Positions 19,351 to 29,949 are shown, counted from the stretch's first letter. The stretch is DNA of 64,000 nt from a bacterium (GCA_905221215.1 CAJNCI010000004.1:62001-126000), one strand, 5' to 3'. The notes: generated by a model not told the origin, from the sequence alone. Translations and numbers: made by a program.

Positions 19351-22300
19351 TTACTTATAAGTATAAACCTCTACCTCTGCCAAACTTAAAGGAATTCCTG
19401 CGTTTCTCAAAGAAATTCTAACCTTTTTTCCCTTCAGTCCTTTTAAGTCTATGGATAGATTATTGCTTTCTAAACTGTCAATATGTTGTGTAAAAACTTC
19501 ATGATCATTTGAATCATATATAATAATATCAAAATTTGATAATCTCTGAATTTCAGCATCTGTTCTATTATAAATAATTAACTTTTCTAATTCTTCGGTT
19601 TGTGCTAAATCTATCTCCCACCATGAAGGAGAATCTCCTTTGGTATGAGTCACTGAATGATGACCATAATCTCCGTTTTTATTTCCATCAACTGCTAGAC
19701 GAGAAAAACCATTGTAATCCGTTGAACTTTGTCTAGTTTCTTTTGTTAATGCAATATTAGAAAGTTTCTTCGGTGTTCTCTTTGAACCATAGACTTCAAC
19801 TTCCGCTAAACTTAACGGAATAGCTGCTGATTTTAATTCTATTTTGACTAGCTTAGCCCCTACAGAAGGTACTTTTAAAGATAACAAACCATCAACTACT
19901 TTATCAAAATGTCTTCTAAAAACTTCTTCTCCTGATGAAGATAGAAAAATAACATCAAAATTAGATAAACGCTGAGGTTCGGCATCTGTTCTATTATAAA
20001 TATCAACTTTAGAAACCGTAAACTCTTCTCCCAGATCGACCTGCCACCAAGCATTAGAATCTGCCTTAGTATGAGTCACCGAATGATGTCCGTAATCTCC
20101 ATCTTTATTTCCATCAACTGCTAAAGCAGCTACACCCTCATAATTGGTTGAACTTTGAGTAGCTACCTTATTTGTAGAGACTACTTTATCTTCTGTTATT
20201 TTATCTATATCCTCTTCAGATTGCTTACCATCTGATTCTCTAAAAACCTCTACTTCTGCTAAACTCAAAGGCACACCACTCGTTAGTAATTTAACTTTAA
20301 TATACCTTGCTCCTTTTTCTTTGAAATCTAGACTAACAGATTCACCCGACAAACTATTAACATGTTTCTTAGCAACTTCGGTTCTATTATCATCATATAG
20401 AATCACATCAAAATTAGATAGTCGTTGAGTCTCAGCATCTGTGCGATTATAAATTTTAACAAGCCCAACTTTATCCATTTTTTTCAAATCGACTTCCCAC
20501 CAAGAGGGATTATCTGCCTTAGTGTGTGTTACCGAACCAGAGTTAAAATTACCATTCCTGTTACCATCCACAGCCCTATTAGAGTCTCCATTGTAATCTA
20601 CAGAACTTTGTGTTGTCGATTTTGCATATGCTATATTCAAATTACCATCATTAAATTTCTCTGGTGTTGGGAAAGAAACTGGTCCCGTTCCCTCAGTATC
20701 TATAGACATCTCTACCATTCCATTATGATTAACCGCGATGGTATAAACATGGGTATTCTCATCCCAATTTTCTGTATAAGTATAATGATTTTTATCGCCA
20801 CTTATATTTATCTGAGGTTTATGACCAGTATGCCCTTTTAATGTAAGTATTGTTGTCCTAAAGTCATTATCTACAGGATTGATGGAATAATTTTTGCTTA
20901 TCCAGTTCGCTAACTCTAGTTCTTCTTTCTTCCAACTTTTTGATGCATCAAAATTTCCTGATAATGCCCACATAGCTGTCTTATCTGTCCTGTAATTATT
21001 CAATAAAATATGTAAATTATTTGGACTTTCTTTAACAACAGCGTAAGTATGTGGCGTCAAATCTAACGATAACGACTTTGTATTATTAGTATACATAGGC
21101 AACAGTACTTGCTGATTTTTATTAATGTTAGCATTACTATTATAAATATACCAAGAATTACCTACACGCTGAGCATACCCATCTCCTTCATAATGTTTTG
21201 GATAAAGCGAGTTTAAATAGTTGACTTTACTAGACAATTCCTCACTATTTTTAGTCAAAATTTTTGCATTAGGGAATATAGATGAAATCTTTTCCCTATC
21301 AATTTTCTCATGTATTACAGGAAGAATATGATATCTCCCATTATTATATAAAGGCATTGTTTCATCATTCGAATAAAGTCCTTGATAAAATCCGTTTAAT
21401 GAACTAATCCTACCTTCTCCATTCCAAAATACAGCTTTTGTTCTATTTATAACTTCTTCCTTACTTGGAGCTGGATTTTGTATAGCATGTCTAAAGAAAG
21501 GAATAATACCTTTAGTAAATGCTGGAGTTGGTACATCATTTGTCATAAATGTATACGCGGCACATTCGAAATTATAAACTGTGCCTCCCCCAGTATATAC
21601 ATTCATCATTTCCATAGCAATCATTGATTCTGGTTCCGATGCATAGGATCTCATATCCCTAGCTCTTCCAGTTTCAAATGTGTTTGTATAATGTTTTTCC
21701 CACCATTTCCATGTATCTGTTGATGAGCCCCAGTTATCACATAAGCCACTCAACCAAAATCCACTAACGATAGAATCTGTACCCGCATCATCTCTTATTG
21801 GCGTATTTTTAGTTGCCAACACCAAATTTTTATGATATTTTTGACTCGCTTCAAAGAATGTCGAATCATTCATAATAGTTTCCCAGAACCATTTTTCATG
21901 ATCGTGCCAGATAAAATGCGCTCCATATTTAGCACAAACTTCCAAATATTTCGCACTATGCGGAGCTAACTGATTATTGTAAATCCAATAATTCTCAATA
22001 TTTAAAACACCTTTTAATACACTATACTTTTGGAATTGTTCATCTAACCACTCTGGAGGAACTGTATTACGCTCTCCAGCTGACATAATAACCAAGAAAA
22101 CTGGAATGTTTAGACTTTGAGCTTCCTCCAACATCTTGACATACCATTCTCTCAATTCTTTTGTATCTCGTGGAATACAACTTGTTGGTTTACAGACTTT
22201 TGCAGGATGAAGTTCAATCGCTGCATATGGTTTTACATCTTCAGGAATCGCTTCCCATGCTCCCTTCAATGTGTTCCCCCACCATAATCCGTTACCATTA

Positions 22301-22467
22301 TCATTGCCATACAACGGAGAAAGCAACAATGGTGATTCATTGTTAATCGTCGTTCGCATTTGAACACGATTATCAGCCTTAACTCCTGCTAACAATCCAA
22401 AACATAACATCCCAATACATACAAACAGTATTGTGATTAATTTTCTTTTTATTTTTTCTTTATTCAT
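19351..22467 (-). CDS. Secreted GH98 endo-beta-galactosidase with three fucose-binding F5/8C (CBM47) modules
   Basis: A 1,038-residue secreted enzyme. A signal peptide (hydrophobic ITILFVCIGMLCFGLLAGV, cleavage near KA-DN) precedes the GH98 barrel (about 33-430; WWGNTLKGAW, IELHPAKVC, IWHDHEKWFWETI). GVLNIENYW holds Glu158, the residue I recall as catalytic in the TIGR4 GH98 with the same numbering. A beta-rich domain follows, then three F5/8 type C modules at about 609-738, 770-890 and 905-1037, each with the AVDGN, SVTHTK, WWEVDL and IYNRTDAE(T)QRLSNFD signatures of fucolectins. By that homology it releases fucosylated blood-group or Lewis antigens (Lewis Y in TIGR4) outside the cell. No LPXTG is present. 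It follows GH95 by 9 bp; the released sugar would feed the PTS encoded upstream. Confidence 0.95.
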   Translation of the reverse strand: MNKEKIKRKLITILFVCIGMLCFGLLAGVKADNRVQMRTTINNESPLLLSPLYGNDNGNGLWWGNTLKGAWEAIPEDVKPYAAIELHPAKVCKPTSCIPRDTKELREWYVKMLEEAQSLNIPVFLVIMSAGERNTVPPEWLDEQFQKYSVLKGVLNIENYWIYNNQLAPHSAKYLEVCAKYGAHFIWHDHEKWFWETIMNDSTFFEASQKYHKNLVLATKNTPIRDDAGTDSIVSGFWLSGLCDNWGSSTDTWKWWEKHYTNTFETGRARDMRSYASEPESMIAMEMMNVYTGGGTVYNFECAAYTFMTNDVPTPAFTKGIIPFFRHAIQNPAPSKEEVINRTKAVFWNGEGRISSLNGFYQGLYSNDETMPLYNNGRYHILPVIHEKIDREKISSIFPNAKILTKNSEELSSKVNYLNSLYPKHYEGDGYAQRVGNSWYIYNSNANINKNQQVLLPMYTNNTKSLSLDLTPHTYAVVKESPNNLHILLNNYRTDKTAMWALSGNFDASKSWKKEELELANWISKNYSINPVDNDFRTTILTLKGHTGHKPQINISGDKNHYTYTENWDENTHVYTIAVNHNGMVEMSIDTEGTGPVSFPTPEKFNDGNLNIAYAKSTTQSSVDYNGDSNRAVDGNRNGNFNSGSVTHTKADNPSWWEVDLKKMDKVGLVKIYNRTDAETQRLSNFDVILYDDNRTEVAKKHVNSLSGESVSLDFKEKGARYIKVKLLTSGVPLSLAEVEVFRESDGKQSEEDIDKITEDKVVSTNKVATQSSTNYEGVAALAVDGNKDGDYGHHSVTHTKADSNAWWQVDLGEEFTVSKVDIYNRTDAEPQRLSNFDVIFLSSSGEEVFRRHFDKVVDGLLSLKVPSVGAKLVKIELKSAAIPLSLAEVEVYGSKRTPKKLSNIALTKETRQSSTDYNGFSRLAVDGNKNGDYGHHSVTHTKGDSPSWWEIDLAQTEELEKLIIYNRTDAEIQRLSNFDIIIYDSNDHEVFTQHIDSLESNNLSIDLKGLKGKKVRISLRNAGIPLSLAEVEVYTYK

Positions 22468-22476
22468 GACTTATAC

Positions 22477-24771
22477 CTAAAAATTTAACTCAATAATTTT
22501 TTCTGAATTAAATACTAATTCAATGTTTTGTACATCAGTATTTTTGCCATATATTCTTACTCTTACTTTTTGATCTTTATTTCCTCCTTCCAACTTTAGG
22601 AATGTTATATCCCCATTTTTCCAAGCAAACGATACCTTATATCCTCCTCTTACTCTGAAACCTTTCACTTCTCCTTCTGACCAAGCAGAAGGTAAAGCTG
22701 GAATTAGTGATAACCAATTATGATGGCTCTGTACTAATAATTCACAAATTCCACTCACCAAACCTAAATTACCATCAATTTGAAATGGTGGATGGTCAAG
22801 AAATAAATTGCCAAGAGTCGCATTATTTAACAAACCATTAATCTGGTTATAAGCAGGTTCTCCTTGATATAGTCTCGCAAAAAAATGAATCAGCCATGCA
22901 GCGCTCCAACCCGTTTGTGTACTAGCATGCAAACCACTTACTAACCAATTATTAATCGCTTGCTCCCTATCCTGTGAAGATAAAAAGTTAGCGTTTGATA
23001 ATCTCCTATTGATAGTAATTTTAGCTGCTTCTGCTAATTCCGGAGTTTTATGAATATCAATCTCATTATAAGGATAAAGCCCAAATAGAGGTGAAATGTG
23101 TCTATGCCCAGGCTCTACTTCTTCATAATCTTCTAACCATTCTTGGATTTGCCCATTACTACCTATTTTTGTTTTAGGTAGTTTCTTTTTTAACTCCTTC
23201 ACACGACTAATAAAATCCGAATTGTCTCCTAATTGTTTTGCAATTCCAATGCATGAGTCACAAAAATATCTTAGAATTTGATTATCAATTGTAGATGATA
23301 GGCAAGCATTCCCTTCCGTACCATTTTTTAAACGATATTTATTTTCCGGTGAAACACTTGGACCTGTCATCAAGTAGCCGTCCACCTCAAATAAATAATC
23401 TTCAAAGAAAAGAAATGCTTCTTTTATCATTTCAAAATGTTCCGTAAGAATACGCTCATCTTGAAAATATAAATAGTGTTCCCAAATATGAGTACATAAC
23501 CACGGAATAGTTAATACCCAAATTGCAGCGCCCATAGCATGAGATTGGGGAGCCGTATCGCCAAAACCATCCGTATTATGATGTGCTGTAAAACCTCTAG
23601 CTCCATACATTTTCGTAGCGGTTAGTCTTCCCGGTTCTCTCATTCTTTCGAGCATATCAAATAATGGATATTCTACTTCTGGTAGATCACATGGCCCTAC
23701 CATCCAATAATTCATTTGAGTATTAATATTAATTGTATATTTAGAACCCCAAATTGGATTTAATTCATCACACCATATTCCTTGAAGATTGGCAGGTAAA
23801 CCATTCGGCTGACTAGACGATATTAACAGATATCTTCCATAATGAAATAACAAATTAGTCAAGTAGTTACTATACTTTTTAGTGTTTTCAAGAAGTAGAT
23901 TCGTTGGAATGCTCAGACAATCTTTACTATAGTGTAGTTTAAAATCAACTCTATTAAATTGCTCCTGATATTTTTTTACATGTTCATCTTTTTCTGTAAA
24001 GTAATCAATACTACTAAATTCTCCTTGAAGAGAAGAAATATCTATGTCTTCCCAATAATCCGTCATTGATTTGAGATAAAGAAATACCTCTGTAGCATTC
24101 CGAATAACTATTGTCTCTCCCAATACACTTACTTCACCATCTGTAACCTTAGAATGACATACTACTTTAAACTGAACACCTTTTCTACCTCCAGCAGAGG
24201 CCGACATTAAAATTGTACTTGAATCCAGTTTAGATACTTCATCATTAAACCGTTTATTTCTACCCAAATTAATGTTTAAATTTAATGTGTTTTGAACTGA
24301 TGACACTATACGGCAACATAAAATATTCTTATTAAAACTCGTAAAATATTCTCTTTTTATTTGTAAATTACAACTATTAGGCTCAAACACAGCATTAGAA
24401 ATAGCTGTATCTAAATCTAGCTCTCTTTCATACAATGAAAGAGCAGAAGGCTGAATACCTATATGCTCAATGTAAAGTTCCCCAAGTAATTCATAGTGGC
24501 TTTGATCTCTTGGAGTAGCAAACATTGTTAATTTTATCAATTCTTCAGCTTTCTGAATTTCTCCATCTAACAGATATTCCCGAATTTTTTTAAGATGCAA
24601 TAGTGAGTCTGGATTATTTCTATCTGACTTTCCTCTATACCAAATAGTCTCATCATTTAGTTGAATACATTCTTTTGTAGCTGAACCATAAATCATACCA
24701 CCTAAATGACCGTTCCCAATCGGCAAGGCTTCATTCCAATTTGAGGCAGCTTTCTTATACCATAATTTCAC
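22477..24771 (-). CDS. GH95 alpha-1,2-L-fucosidase (cytoplasmic)
   Basis: A 764-residue GH95 enzyme beginning MKLWYKKAASNWNEALPIGNGHLGGMIYG, the family's usual N-terminus. The (alpha/alpha)6 catalytic domain contains NLQGIWCDELNPIWGSKYTININTQ, FTAHHNTDGFGDTAPQSHAMGAA and GPSVSPENKYR; the GNLG motif (IDGNLGLVSGICELL) is near the C-terminus. There is no signal peptide. It should remove terminal alpha-1,2-fucose inside the cell after uptake of oligosaccharides through the adjacent PTS. It lies between the EIID gene and GH98. A hairpin at 24793-24819 precedes it. Confidence 0.92.
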   Translation of the reverse strand: MKLWYKKAASNWNEALPIGNGHLGGMIYGSATKECIQLNDETIWYRGKSDRNNPDSLLHLKKIREYLLDGEIQKAEELIKLTMFATPRDQSHYELLGELYIEHIGIQPSALSLYERELDLDTAISNAVFEPNSCNLQIKREYFTSFNKNILCCRIVSSVQNTLNLNINLGRNKRFNDEVSKLDSSTILMSASAGGRKGVQFKVVCHSKVTDGEVSVLGETIVIRNATEVFLYLKSMTDYWEDIDISSLQGEFSSIDYFTEKDEHVKKYQEQFNRVDFKLHYSKDCLSIPTNLLLENTKKYSNYLTNLLFHYGRYLLISSSQPNGLPANLQGIWCDELNPIWGSKYTININTQMNYWMVGPCDLPEVEYPLFDMLERMREPGRLTATKMYGARGFTAHHNTDGFGDTAPQSHAMGAAIWVLTIPWLCTHIWEHYLYFQDERILTEHFEMIKEAFLFFEDYLFEVDGYLMTGPSVSPENKYRLKNGTEGNACLSSTIDNQILRYFCDSCIGIAKQLGDNSDFISRVKELKKKLPKTKIGSNGQIQEWLEDYEEVEPGHRHISPLFGLYPYNEIDIHKTPELAEAAKITINRRLSNANFLSSQDREQAINNWLVSGLHASTQTGWSAAWLIHFFARLYQGEPAYNQINGLLNNATLGNLFLDHPPFQIDGNLGLVSGICELLVQSHHNWLSLIPALPSAWSEGEVKGFRVRGGYKVSFAWKNGDITFLKLEGGNKDQKVRVRIYGKNTDVQNIELVFNSEKIIELNF

Positions 24772-24792
24772 TCTTTACCTCTCTTCCAAAAT

Positions 24793-24819
24793 GGAGGTGA
24801 TATCCCAAATACCACCTCC
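24793..24819. other. Intercistronic hairpin between EIID and GH95 genes
   Basis: GGAGGTG (24793-24799) pairs with CACCTCC (24813-24819), loop 13 nt. On the minus strand only ATTTTGG follows, so termination would be weak. Like the hairpins at 17463 and 28452 it may set relative expression along the fuc operon. Confidence 0.5.
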
Positions 24820-24829
24820 ACACTTTCTA

Positions 24830-25630
24830 CTACTTCAAAATTCCTAAAACAACTAGGATAACTCCAATAGCCATAACACTAAAGATTAGTACAACTGGAT
24901 TCTTTCCTTTTCTAATTAATTTACACATTAATAAAGTCAAAGCCATAGGGATAAATCCTGGAATTAATTTTGTAATCATTTCTTGAACAGAAATAACAAG
25001 TTCCCCCTGCTTAAATTCTAATCCAAAATTAATACCAACCATTGATGGAATCAAACCACCTACTAGTACTAGCCCTAATGCTGTTGCCATACTCGTAACG
25101 CGATTCAATGTCCCTTTTGTATTATTTTCTTGGATAAGACTAGAACCCTTAGTATAGCCATATTTCAAACCGAAATATTTAACAGGAATATTAATAACAT
25201 TAAACAATATTAAGGCAATAAAGATACCTAAAGCACCGCCGTCTTTAGAATAAGACGCACCAATACTAAAACAGATAGGAACTAGTGTCAGCCAGAACAA
25301 ACTATCTCCTAGACCAGCCAATGGCCCCATCAAGCCAACTTTAATACCAGTAATTGAATCTGCACCTTCATTTCCTTCTTGTTCTTCCATAGCGGAAGTA
25401 ACTCCAAGAATAAATGGTGCCGCTGTTTGATGAGTATTGAAAAACTCAAGGTGACGTTTCATAGCAGGAGAAGCTGAATCTTTATCTGGATATAGTTTTT
25501 TCAATACTGGAAGAATTGTATATAGAAAACCAAGGTTCTGCATTCTCTCATAGTTCCATGAAGAACCATACATAAAACTTCGTTTGAAAACTTTTTTAAG
25601 TTCAACTTTAGTTACTTTATTATTCATCAT
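24830..25630 (-). CDS. PTS mannose-family EIID subunit (fucose operon)
   Basis: A 266-residue membrane component of a mannose-family PTS permease. SFMYGSSWNYERMQNLGFLYTILPVLKKLYPD and GPLAGLGDSLFW are EIID signatures, and the C-terminal half has several hydrophobic helices. With EIIC it forms the transmembrane channel. Its start overlaps the EIIC stop by four bases (ATGA), so the two are translationally coupled. In this operon it probably imports fucosylated oligosaccharide released by GH98, as proposed for pneumococcal fuc operons, rather than free fucose. Confidence 0.94.
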   Translation of the reverse strand: MMNNKVTKVELKKVFKRSFMYGSSWNYERMQNLGFLYTILPVLKKLYPDKDSASPAMKRHLEFFNTHQTAAPFILGVTSAMEEQEGNEGADSITGIKVGLMGPLAGLGDSLFWLTLVPICFSIGASYSKDGGALGIFIALILFNVINIPVKYFGLKYGYTKGSSLIQENNTKGTLNRVTSMATALGLVLVGGLIPSMVGINFGLEFKQGELVISVQEMITKLIPGFIPMALTLLMCKLIRKGKNPVVLIFSVMAIGVILVVLGILK

Positions 25631-26400
25631 AGATCAAGATCCTCCTCAACATCACTATTTGAAGTTGTTTCTTGTGGTTTACTTCCAATCATATCGTAGA
25701 AGTATGCTACCGCAATACCAACTAGTGAGATCCCAATGGTTGACATTCCTCCATACACAGAACAAATGAAGCCAATCAACAAGAATACCCACATATTTTT
25801 CTTGAGCATCATATTTAAAAGCATACCAAAACCAATTGAAGGTAGTAAAGCACCTGCAGAGTTAAGACCCTGCATAACGATTGGTGGAACCTTAGCAAAC
25901 AAGTCTGCCACATATTCCCCTCCAAGCATAATAGCTAGAAAAATTGGCACAATTTTAAACAACGTGATTAAAACCAAACTTGAATAATGATAAAAACCAA
26001 TCTTTGAGTAATCTCCGTTTTTAGCATCATTATCAGCTTTTTTCACAAAATAAACATCTAAAGTTTTTGCAAGAACATCCAACTGTTGGGTAGCAACTGC
26101 AATTGGAACCGCTATAGCGATACCAGCAGTTTCTCCTTGCCCAGATAAAATACCAAATGCAGTACCAATAATCGCACCTGAAATAGTATCTGGTGGAGTG
26201 TAGCCTCCAATACCTGTTACACCAAGCCAAGTTAATTCAAGAGCTGAACCAATAAGAACACCTTGGGTGAAATCTCCTAAGACTAAGCCAACCATTGCAC
26301 TTGTAACTAACGGACGGTGAATCATAAATAACGGTCCATTATAGTCAATAGTGGCAATAATCCCAACTAATGTCACCAGTAATGCTTGTGTGAATAGCAT
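25627..26400 (-). CDS. PTS mannose-family EIIC subunit (fucose operon)
   Basis: A 257-residue EIIC protein of a mannose-family PTS. The N-terminus (LLVTLVGIIATIDYNGPLF) and GLVLGDFTQGVLIGSALELTWLGVTGIGGYTPPD are typical, with multiple membrane helices and an acidic C-terminal tail. It overlaps EIID by four bases and starts 25 bp after EIIB behind AAGGAGGT. It forms the substrate channel with EIID. Confidence 0.94.
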   Translation of the reverse strand: MLFTQALLVTLVGIIATIDYNGPLFMIHRPLVTSAMVGLVLGDFTQGVLIGSALELTWLGVTGIGGYTPPDTISGAIIGTAFGILSGQGETAGIAIAVPIAVATQQLDVLAKTLDVYFVKKADNDAKNGDYSKIGFYHYSSLVLITLFKIVPIFLAIMLGGEYVADLFAKVPPIVMQGLNSAGALLPSIGFGMLLNMMLKKNMWVFLLIGFICSVYGGMSTIGISLVGIAVAYFYDMIGSKPQETTSNSDVEEDLDL

Positions 26401-26424
26401 ATACTGTACCTCCTTAAATTATTT

Positions 26425-26895
26425 TTATAAAAATTTTTCCAACATTGTAACTTTATCATTGGGAACCATTTGAATTTCAACTCTCGTTCCCTTATCAACT
26501 ATTTTCTTAAAATAATATTTGTCTTCTTCACCTAGAGCTACACCTCCAGTTACCTTTTCATTTTCCTCCGTTTTACTCATCTGTCCTACATTGAGGTACT
26601 CCAATTTTAAATTTCCTTCAATAGAGTCATACACATCTTTTGGATTGGTATATATCAGCATTGTTCTCTTTTTTATTGGCACAGAGTTTAAAATTTCCAC
26701 AAACCGTTTTACACTAAAGAAAACAATTTTTAAACCTACCGGTGCAGAAATCTTTAAAATAGATTGTCGTGTTTTATCTTCTGAGATGCGATCATTAACA
26801 ATGATAACTTGCTCAATATCATACTTTTTTAGCCACGTAGTGACAACTTGACCATGTACCAGACGGTCATCAATACGAACAAACTCTATAGACAT
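26425..26895 (-). CDS. PTS mannose-family EIIB subunit (fucose operon)
   Basis: A 156-residue cytoplasmic [25 protein letters not shown] contains the phosphorylated His of the family (His14), and the domain length (about 155) is normal. It takes phosphate from EIIA and passes it to the incoming sugar. Its ATG lies inside the end of the EIIA gene, a ten-base overlap that implies coupled translation. Confidence 0.94.
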   Translation of the reverse strand: MSIEFVRIDDRLVHGQVVTTWLKKYDIEQVIIVNDRISEDKTRQSILKISAPVGLKIVFFSVKRFVEILNSVPIKKRTMLIYTNPKDVYDSIEGNLKLEYLNVGQMSKTEENEKVTGGVALGEEDKYYFKKIVDKGTRVEIQMVPNDKVTMLEKFL

Positions 26896-27317
26896 AAATC
26901 CTCTTCCTCCTCTACGTTAAGTTGTTGTTTAACATTAAACAAACTATTTTGAGCATTGTGAATAATTTCTTCTAAGTTGATTTTTGAATCATAACTTGAT
27001 ATTAATTCCACTAGGAGTGGAATATTAAAACCTGTTACAATATCAACTGAATCCAAATTTAAAAACTGTGACAAAGCCACATTATTAGGACTTCCTCCAA
27101 TCAAGTCAGTCAAAACGATAACCTCTTGATTTGAGTCTAACAGTTCATCCACTTGATTTTTAAAATAATGCTCAAACTCTACGATATTCTCTCCAGGCAT
27201 CAAACCTAATGTTCTAACTCTATCATTTGTTGTCTCACCAACAAACATTTCTGCTGTCATGAGAGCTCCGCTAGCAAAATCACCATGACTGGCAACTAAA
27301 ATTCCTCTATTAAACAT
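26886..27317 (-). CDS. PTS mannose-family EIIA subunit (fucose operon)
   Basis: A 143-residue [25 protein letters not shown] holds the phosphorylatable His, and [15 protein letters not shown] is the conserved dimer-region motif. The start is uncertain. I chose ATG 27317, which overlaps the fucU stop and gives the usual family length; a frame extension to TTG 27332 is possible. It overlaps EIIB by ten bases. It accepts phosphate from HPr. Confidence 0.92.
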   Translation of the reverse strand: MFNRGILVASHGDFASGALMTAEMFVGETTNDRVRTLGLMPGENIVEFEHYFKNQVDELLDSNQEVIVLTDLIGGSPNNVALSQFLNLDSVDIVTGFNIPLLVELISSYDSKINLEEIIHNAQNSLFNVKQQLNVEEEEDLCL

Positions 27318-27750
27318 TTTCTCTTTCAACAACTACTCCTTTCTTAAGGATAATATTAGCATAAAGTGAAGTTTCTCCTGTAGCAACAATAGCATAAGCT
27401 TTCTTACTACGTTCATAAAAGTCTTCTCTTCTAAGATAAGTAATCGTTTTAAGATCTGTACCATGACCTTCAATCATCTGTCTATAGGTACCCCATATCT
27501 TAGGAATATCATCCCCCGAAACAACGTTCATAAACTGAATTGAACTATCAACGTAACTATCTAATGGCATTAAATACAGAATAGAATCTAATAATTCGGG
27601 AATATTTACACCATCACAACGAATTAACTTATTCGCACATGAGGCAGAAGGATAGTTCGCGTCAGCTAATACTATTTCATCTCCATGTCCCATTTCCATT
27701 AAAGTCTTCAATAAATCTGGAGAAATATTCTTCGGTATATGTTTTAACAT
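27310..27750 (-). CDS. fucU: L-fucose mutarotase (RbsD/FucU family)
   Basis: A 146-residue RbsD/FucU protein that interconverts the alpha and beta anomers of L-fucose. MLKHIPKNISPDLLKTLMEMGHGDEIVLADANYPS contains the conserved His and Asp residues, and the length fits. It lies between fucA (12 bp upstream) and EIIA (overlapping). It speeds supply of the anomer used by FucI. Confidence 0.95.
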   Translation of the reverse strand: MLKHIPKNISPDLLKTLMEMGHGDEIVLADANYPSASCANKLIRCDGVNIPELLDSILYLMPLDSYVDSSIQFMNVVSGDDIPKIWGTYRQMIEGHGTDLKTITYLRREDFYERSKKAYAIVATGETSLYANIILKKGVVVERENV

Positions 27751-27761
27751 TAATATCCTCC

Positions 27762-28400
27762 CTATTTTCTCTGACCGTATGTTTTAAATTTTTCTGCCAT
27801 TAAATCCATCTCCTCATCAGGAAGAACTACTGGCTCTCCAAAATTCTTAGCTAAACAATAAATTTTTGCACAATACTCAACTTCTTCAACAATATTAAAT
27901 GCATTCAATAAATTTTGTGCACCTGCTAAAATTCCATGATTCGCTAGTAAAACTGCTCTACGACCTTCCATTGCTTTAGCTGCATTCACAGCTAATTCTT
28001 TCGTACCATATGTTGCATACTCAGCTACCCGAACATCTTTCCCTGCCACTGCAATCATATAATGACTCGCCGGAAGTGGTTCTCTGAGACAAGCTAATAC
28101 TGTTGCATAAGTTGTATGAGCATGGATAATTGCATCGATATCATCACGAGTTTGATATTGAATCAAATGCATATACCACTCGCTAGATGGCAAGCGTTCT
28201 CCCTCTACAACATTTCCATTAATGTCCATCACTACAATATCGGATTCTTTGATTTCAAAGAAATCAATACCCGACGGAGTAATTGCCATCAATTGTTTTT
28301 CACGATCGAAAACACTGAGATTTCCACCTGTTCCTTTCGTCAAATCTGTTTCTACTAGCTTCTTACCATATTTAATTAATTCTTGTTTTACATCTGACAT
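27762..28400 (-). CDS. fucA: L-fuculose-phosphate aldolase (class II)
   Basis: A 212-residue zinc aldolase that splits L-fuculose-1-phosphate into dihydroxyacetone phosphate and L-lactaldehyde. The N-terminal KGTGGNLSVFDRE, the ITPSG motif, and HAHTTYATV with zinc-binding His residues are clear; a third His lies in LLANHGIL. Length matches the family (about 215). It is the second gene of the operon, after fucK and a strong hairpin (28452-28482). Confidence 0.94.
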   Translation of the reverse strand: MSDVKQELIKYGKKLVETDLTKGTGGNLSVFDREKQLMAITPSGIDFFEIKESDIVVMDINGNVVEGERLPSSEWYMHLIQYQTRDDIDAIIHAHTTYATVLACLREPLPASHYMIAVAGKDVRVAEYATYGTKELAVNAAKAMEGRRAVLLANHGILAGAQNLLNAFNIVEEVEYCAKIYCLAKNFGEPVVLPDEEMDLMAEKFKTYGQRK

Positions 28401-28451
28401 TCTTGTCCTCCTTATATCAAAACACTAAAGATTTTTCAATTCACCAATTAT

Positions 28452-28482
28452 CCCCCCTTCTTGTACAAAACTTAAGAAGGGG
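28452..28482. other. Strong intercistronic hairpin between fucK and fucA
   Basis: CCCCCTTCTT (28452-28461) and AAGAAGGGGG (28473-28482) form a perfect 10-bp stem with an 11-nt loop. The minus-strand continuation has no T-run, so it is more likely an RNA processing or stability structure than a full terminator. Confidence 0.6.
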
Positions 28483-28514
28483 GAGGGAGGCAAATTTACA
28501 AACTCTCAATCTTT

Positions 28515-29918
28515 TTAATTCTTTTGGGAGTAATAACTCTCTAATTGTAGGAACTCCTCAATAACATGGTGAGCTTCTTCCATCCCTTTTAATTGTCCCA
28601 TAGCTATGAGCTGCACAACAATATTCCCCACAGCTGTAGCTTCAGTTGAACCTGTAAGAACCTCTTTACCAGTTCTATCAGCAATCATTTGATTAAAGTA
28701 ACTGGCTCTAGCACCCCCTCCAATCACATATATCCTCTTATAAACCTTATGAGTTAGTTTCTCTAGTAGCTCTATCGTTTTCTTATACGTTTCAGCTAGG
28801 CTTTCATAAACGATTTTAAATAGTTGTCCATCTGTCCACTCTCTAGTTTCATGATGATAAGCTAGATATTCTGTCAAAGTCTTGTACATATCAGATTCGG
28901 TTGCAAATTCAGGTGATTCAGTATCAATCAGAGGAAGATCTTCTTTTTCTTTCTCTATCATTGTTTTTATATCACCAAAAGAATATGCTTTCCCTCTTCG
29001 TTCAAATGAACGTCTTAGTTCCTCTATGATCCACAACCCTGTACAATTCTTCAAAAAAGTAATCACTCCATCTTTGCCTACCTCATTTGTAAATCCATAG
29101 CTGAAGGATTCAGTATTAAGAATCGGTGAAGTAAGCTCCACTCCAACTAAAGACCAAGTACCTGATGAAATAAATAAACTACCTTCTGTCTTAGGTACTG
29201 AGACAATCGCACTGGCTGTATCATGGCTACAAACATTCACAACAGGAATATCTCCTAAACCATACTTCTCTTTTATCCTTCCAAGGACATTTCCCTCTGA
29301 AACAATTTCAGGAAGTAAAGATGAATCCAATTCAAATAGTTTTAAGATATTCTGATTCCATTTTTGACTCCTAGGATCAAATAATTGAGTTGTTGAAGCA
29401 ATGCTTTTTTCTGTAGCAAATTTACCTGTTAAGAGATAATTAAACAAATCTGGCATTAAAAGAATCTTATCAGTTTTATAAAATGAATTAGGAAATTCTT
29501 GCCGTACCTTAAAGAGTTGAAATAAGGTATTTATCTCCATAATCTGATTTCCTGTTTCTGAATATAGTTTTTCTAATTCAGTAATTTCAGATATTTCCTT
29601 TAATACTCCTTTTGTTCTTTCATCACGATAGTGAACAGGTTGTGATAACAGCTTACCTTCATTATCAATCAGTCCAAAATCAACACCCCATGTATCAATA
29701 CCGACAGATAAAATCTTGTAACTAGTATTAGCCAATCGGATACTTTCAAGAATTTTAGCTAGTAGAAAGTCAACATCCCAAGATAAATGCCCTTTTACTC
29801 TAATAGGTAGATTAGAAAAGCGATTTATTTCTTCCATTACTAGTTTATTTTCAGAAAGGTAACCAACGATTGCTCTTCCAGAAGTCGCACCTAAATCTAT
29901 TGCTAAAACCGCTTCCAT
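28515..29918 (-). CDS. fucK: L-fuculokinase
   Basis: A 467-residue FGGY-family kinase that phosphorylates L-fuculose at C1. The N-terminus [19 protein letters not shown] is the phosphate-1 motif; [24 protein letters not shown] and [17 protein letters not shown] follow. A longer frame opens at 29963, but the promoter's predicted start point (about 29943) lies downstream of that codon, so ATG 29918 is the start; GAGAAGAGAA precedes it. It is the first gene of the fuc operon, divergent from fucR. Confidence 0.94.
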   Translation of the reverse strand: MEAVLAIDLGATSGRAIVGYLSENKLVMEEINRFSNLPIRVKGHLSWDVDFLLAKILESIRLANTSYKILSVGIDTWGVDFGLIDNEGKLLSQPVHYRDERTKGVLKEISEITELEKLYSETGNQIMEINTLFQLFKVRQEFPNSFYKTDKILLMPDLFNYLLTGKFATEKSIASTTQLFDPRSQKWNQNILKLFELDSSLLPEIVSEGNVLGRIKEKYGLGDIPVVNVCSHDTASAIVSVPKTEGSLFISSGTWSLVGVELTSPILNTESFSYGFTNEVGKDGVITFLKNCTGLWIIEELRRSFERRGKAYSFGDIKTMIEKEKEDLPLIDTESPEFATESDMYKTLTEYLAYHHETREWTDGQLFKIVYESLAETYKKTIELLEKLTHKVYKRIYVIGGGARASYFNQMIADRTGKEVLTGSTEATAVGNIVVQLIAMGQLKGMEEAHHVIEEFLQLESYYSQKN

Positions 29919-29949
29919 TTCTCTTCTCTCTTCGTCCTTAATTAAGTTT

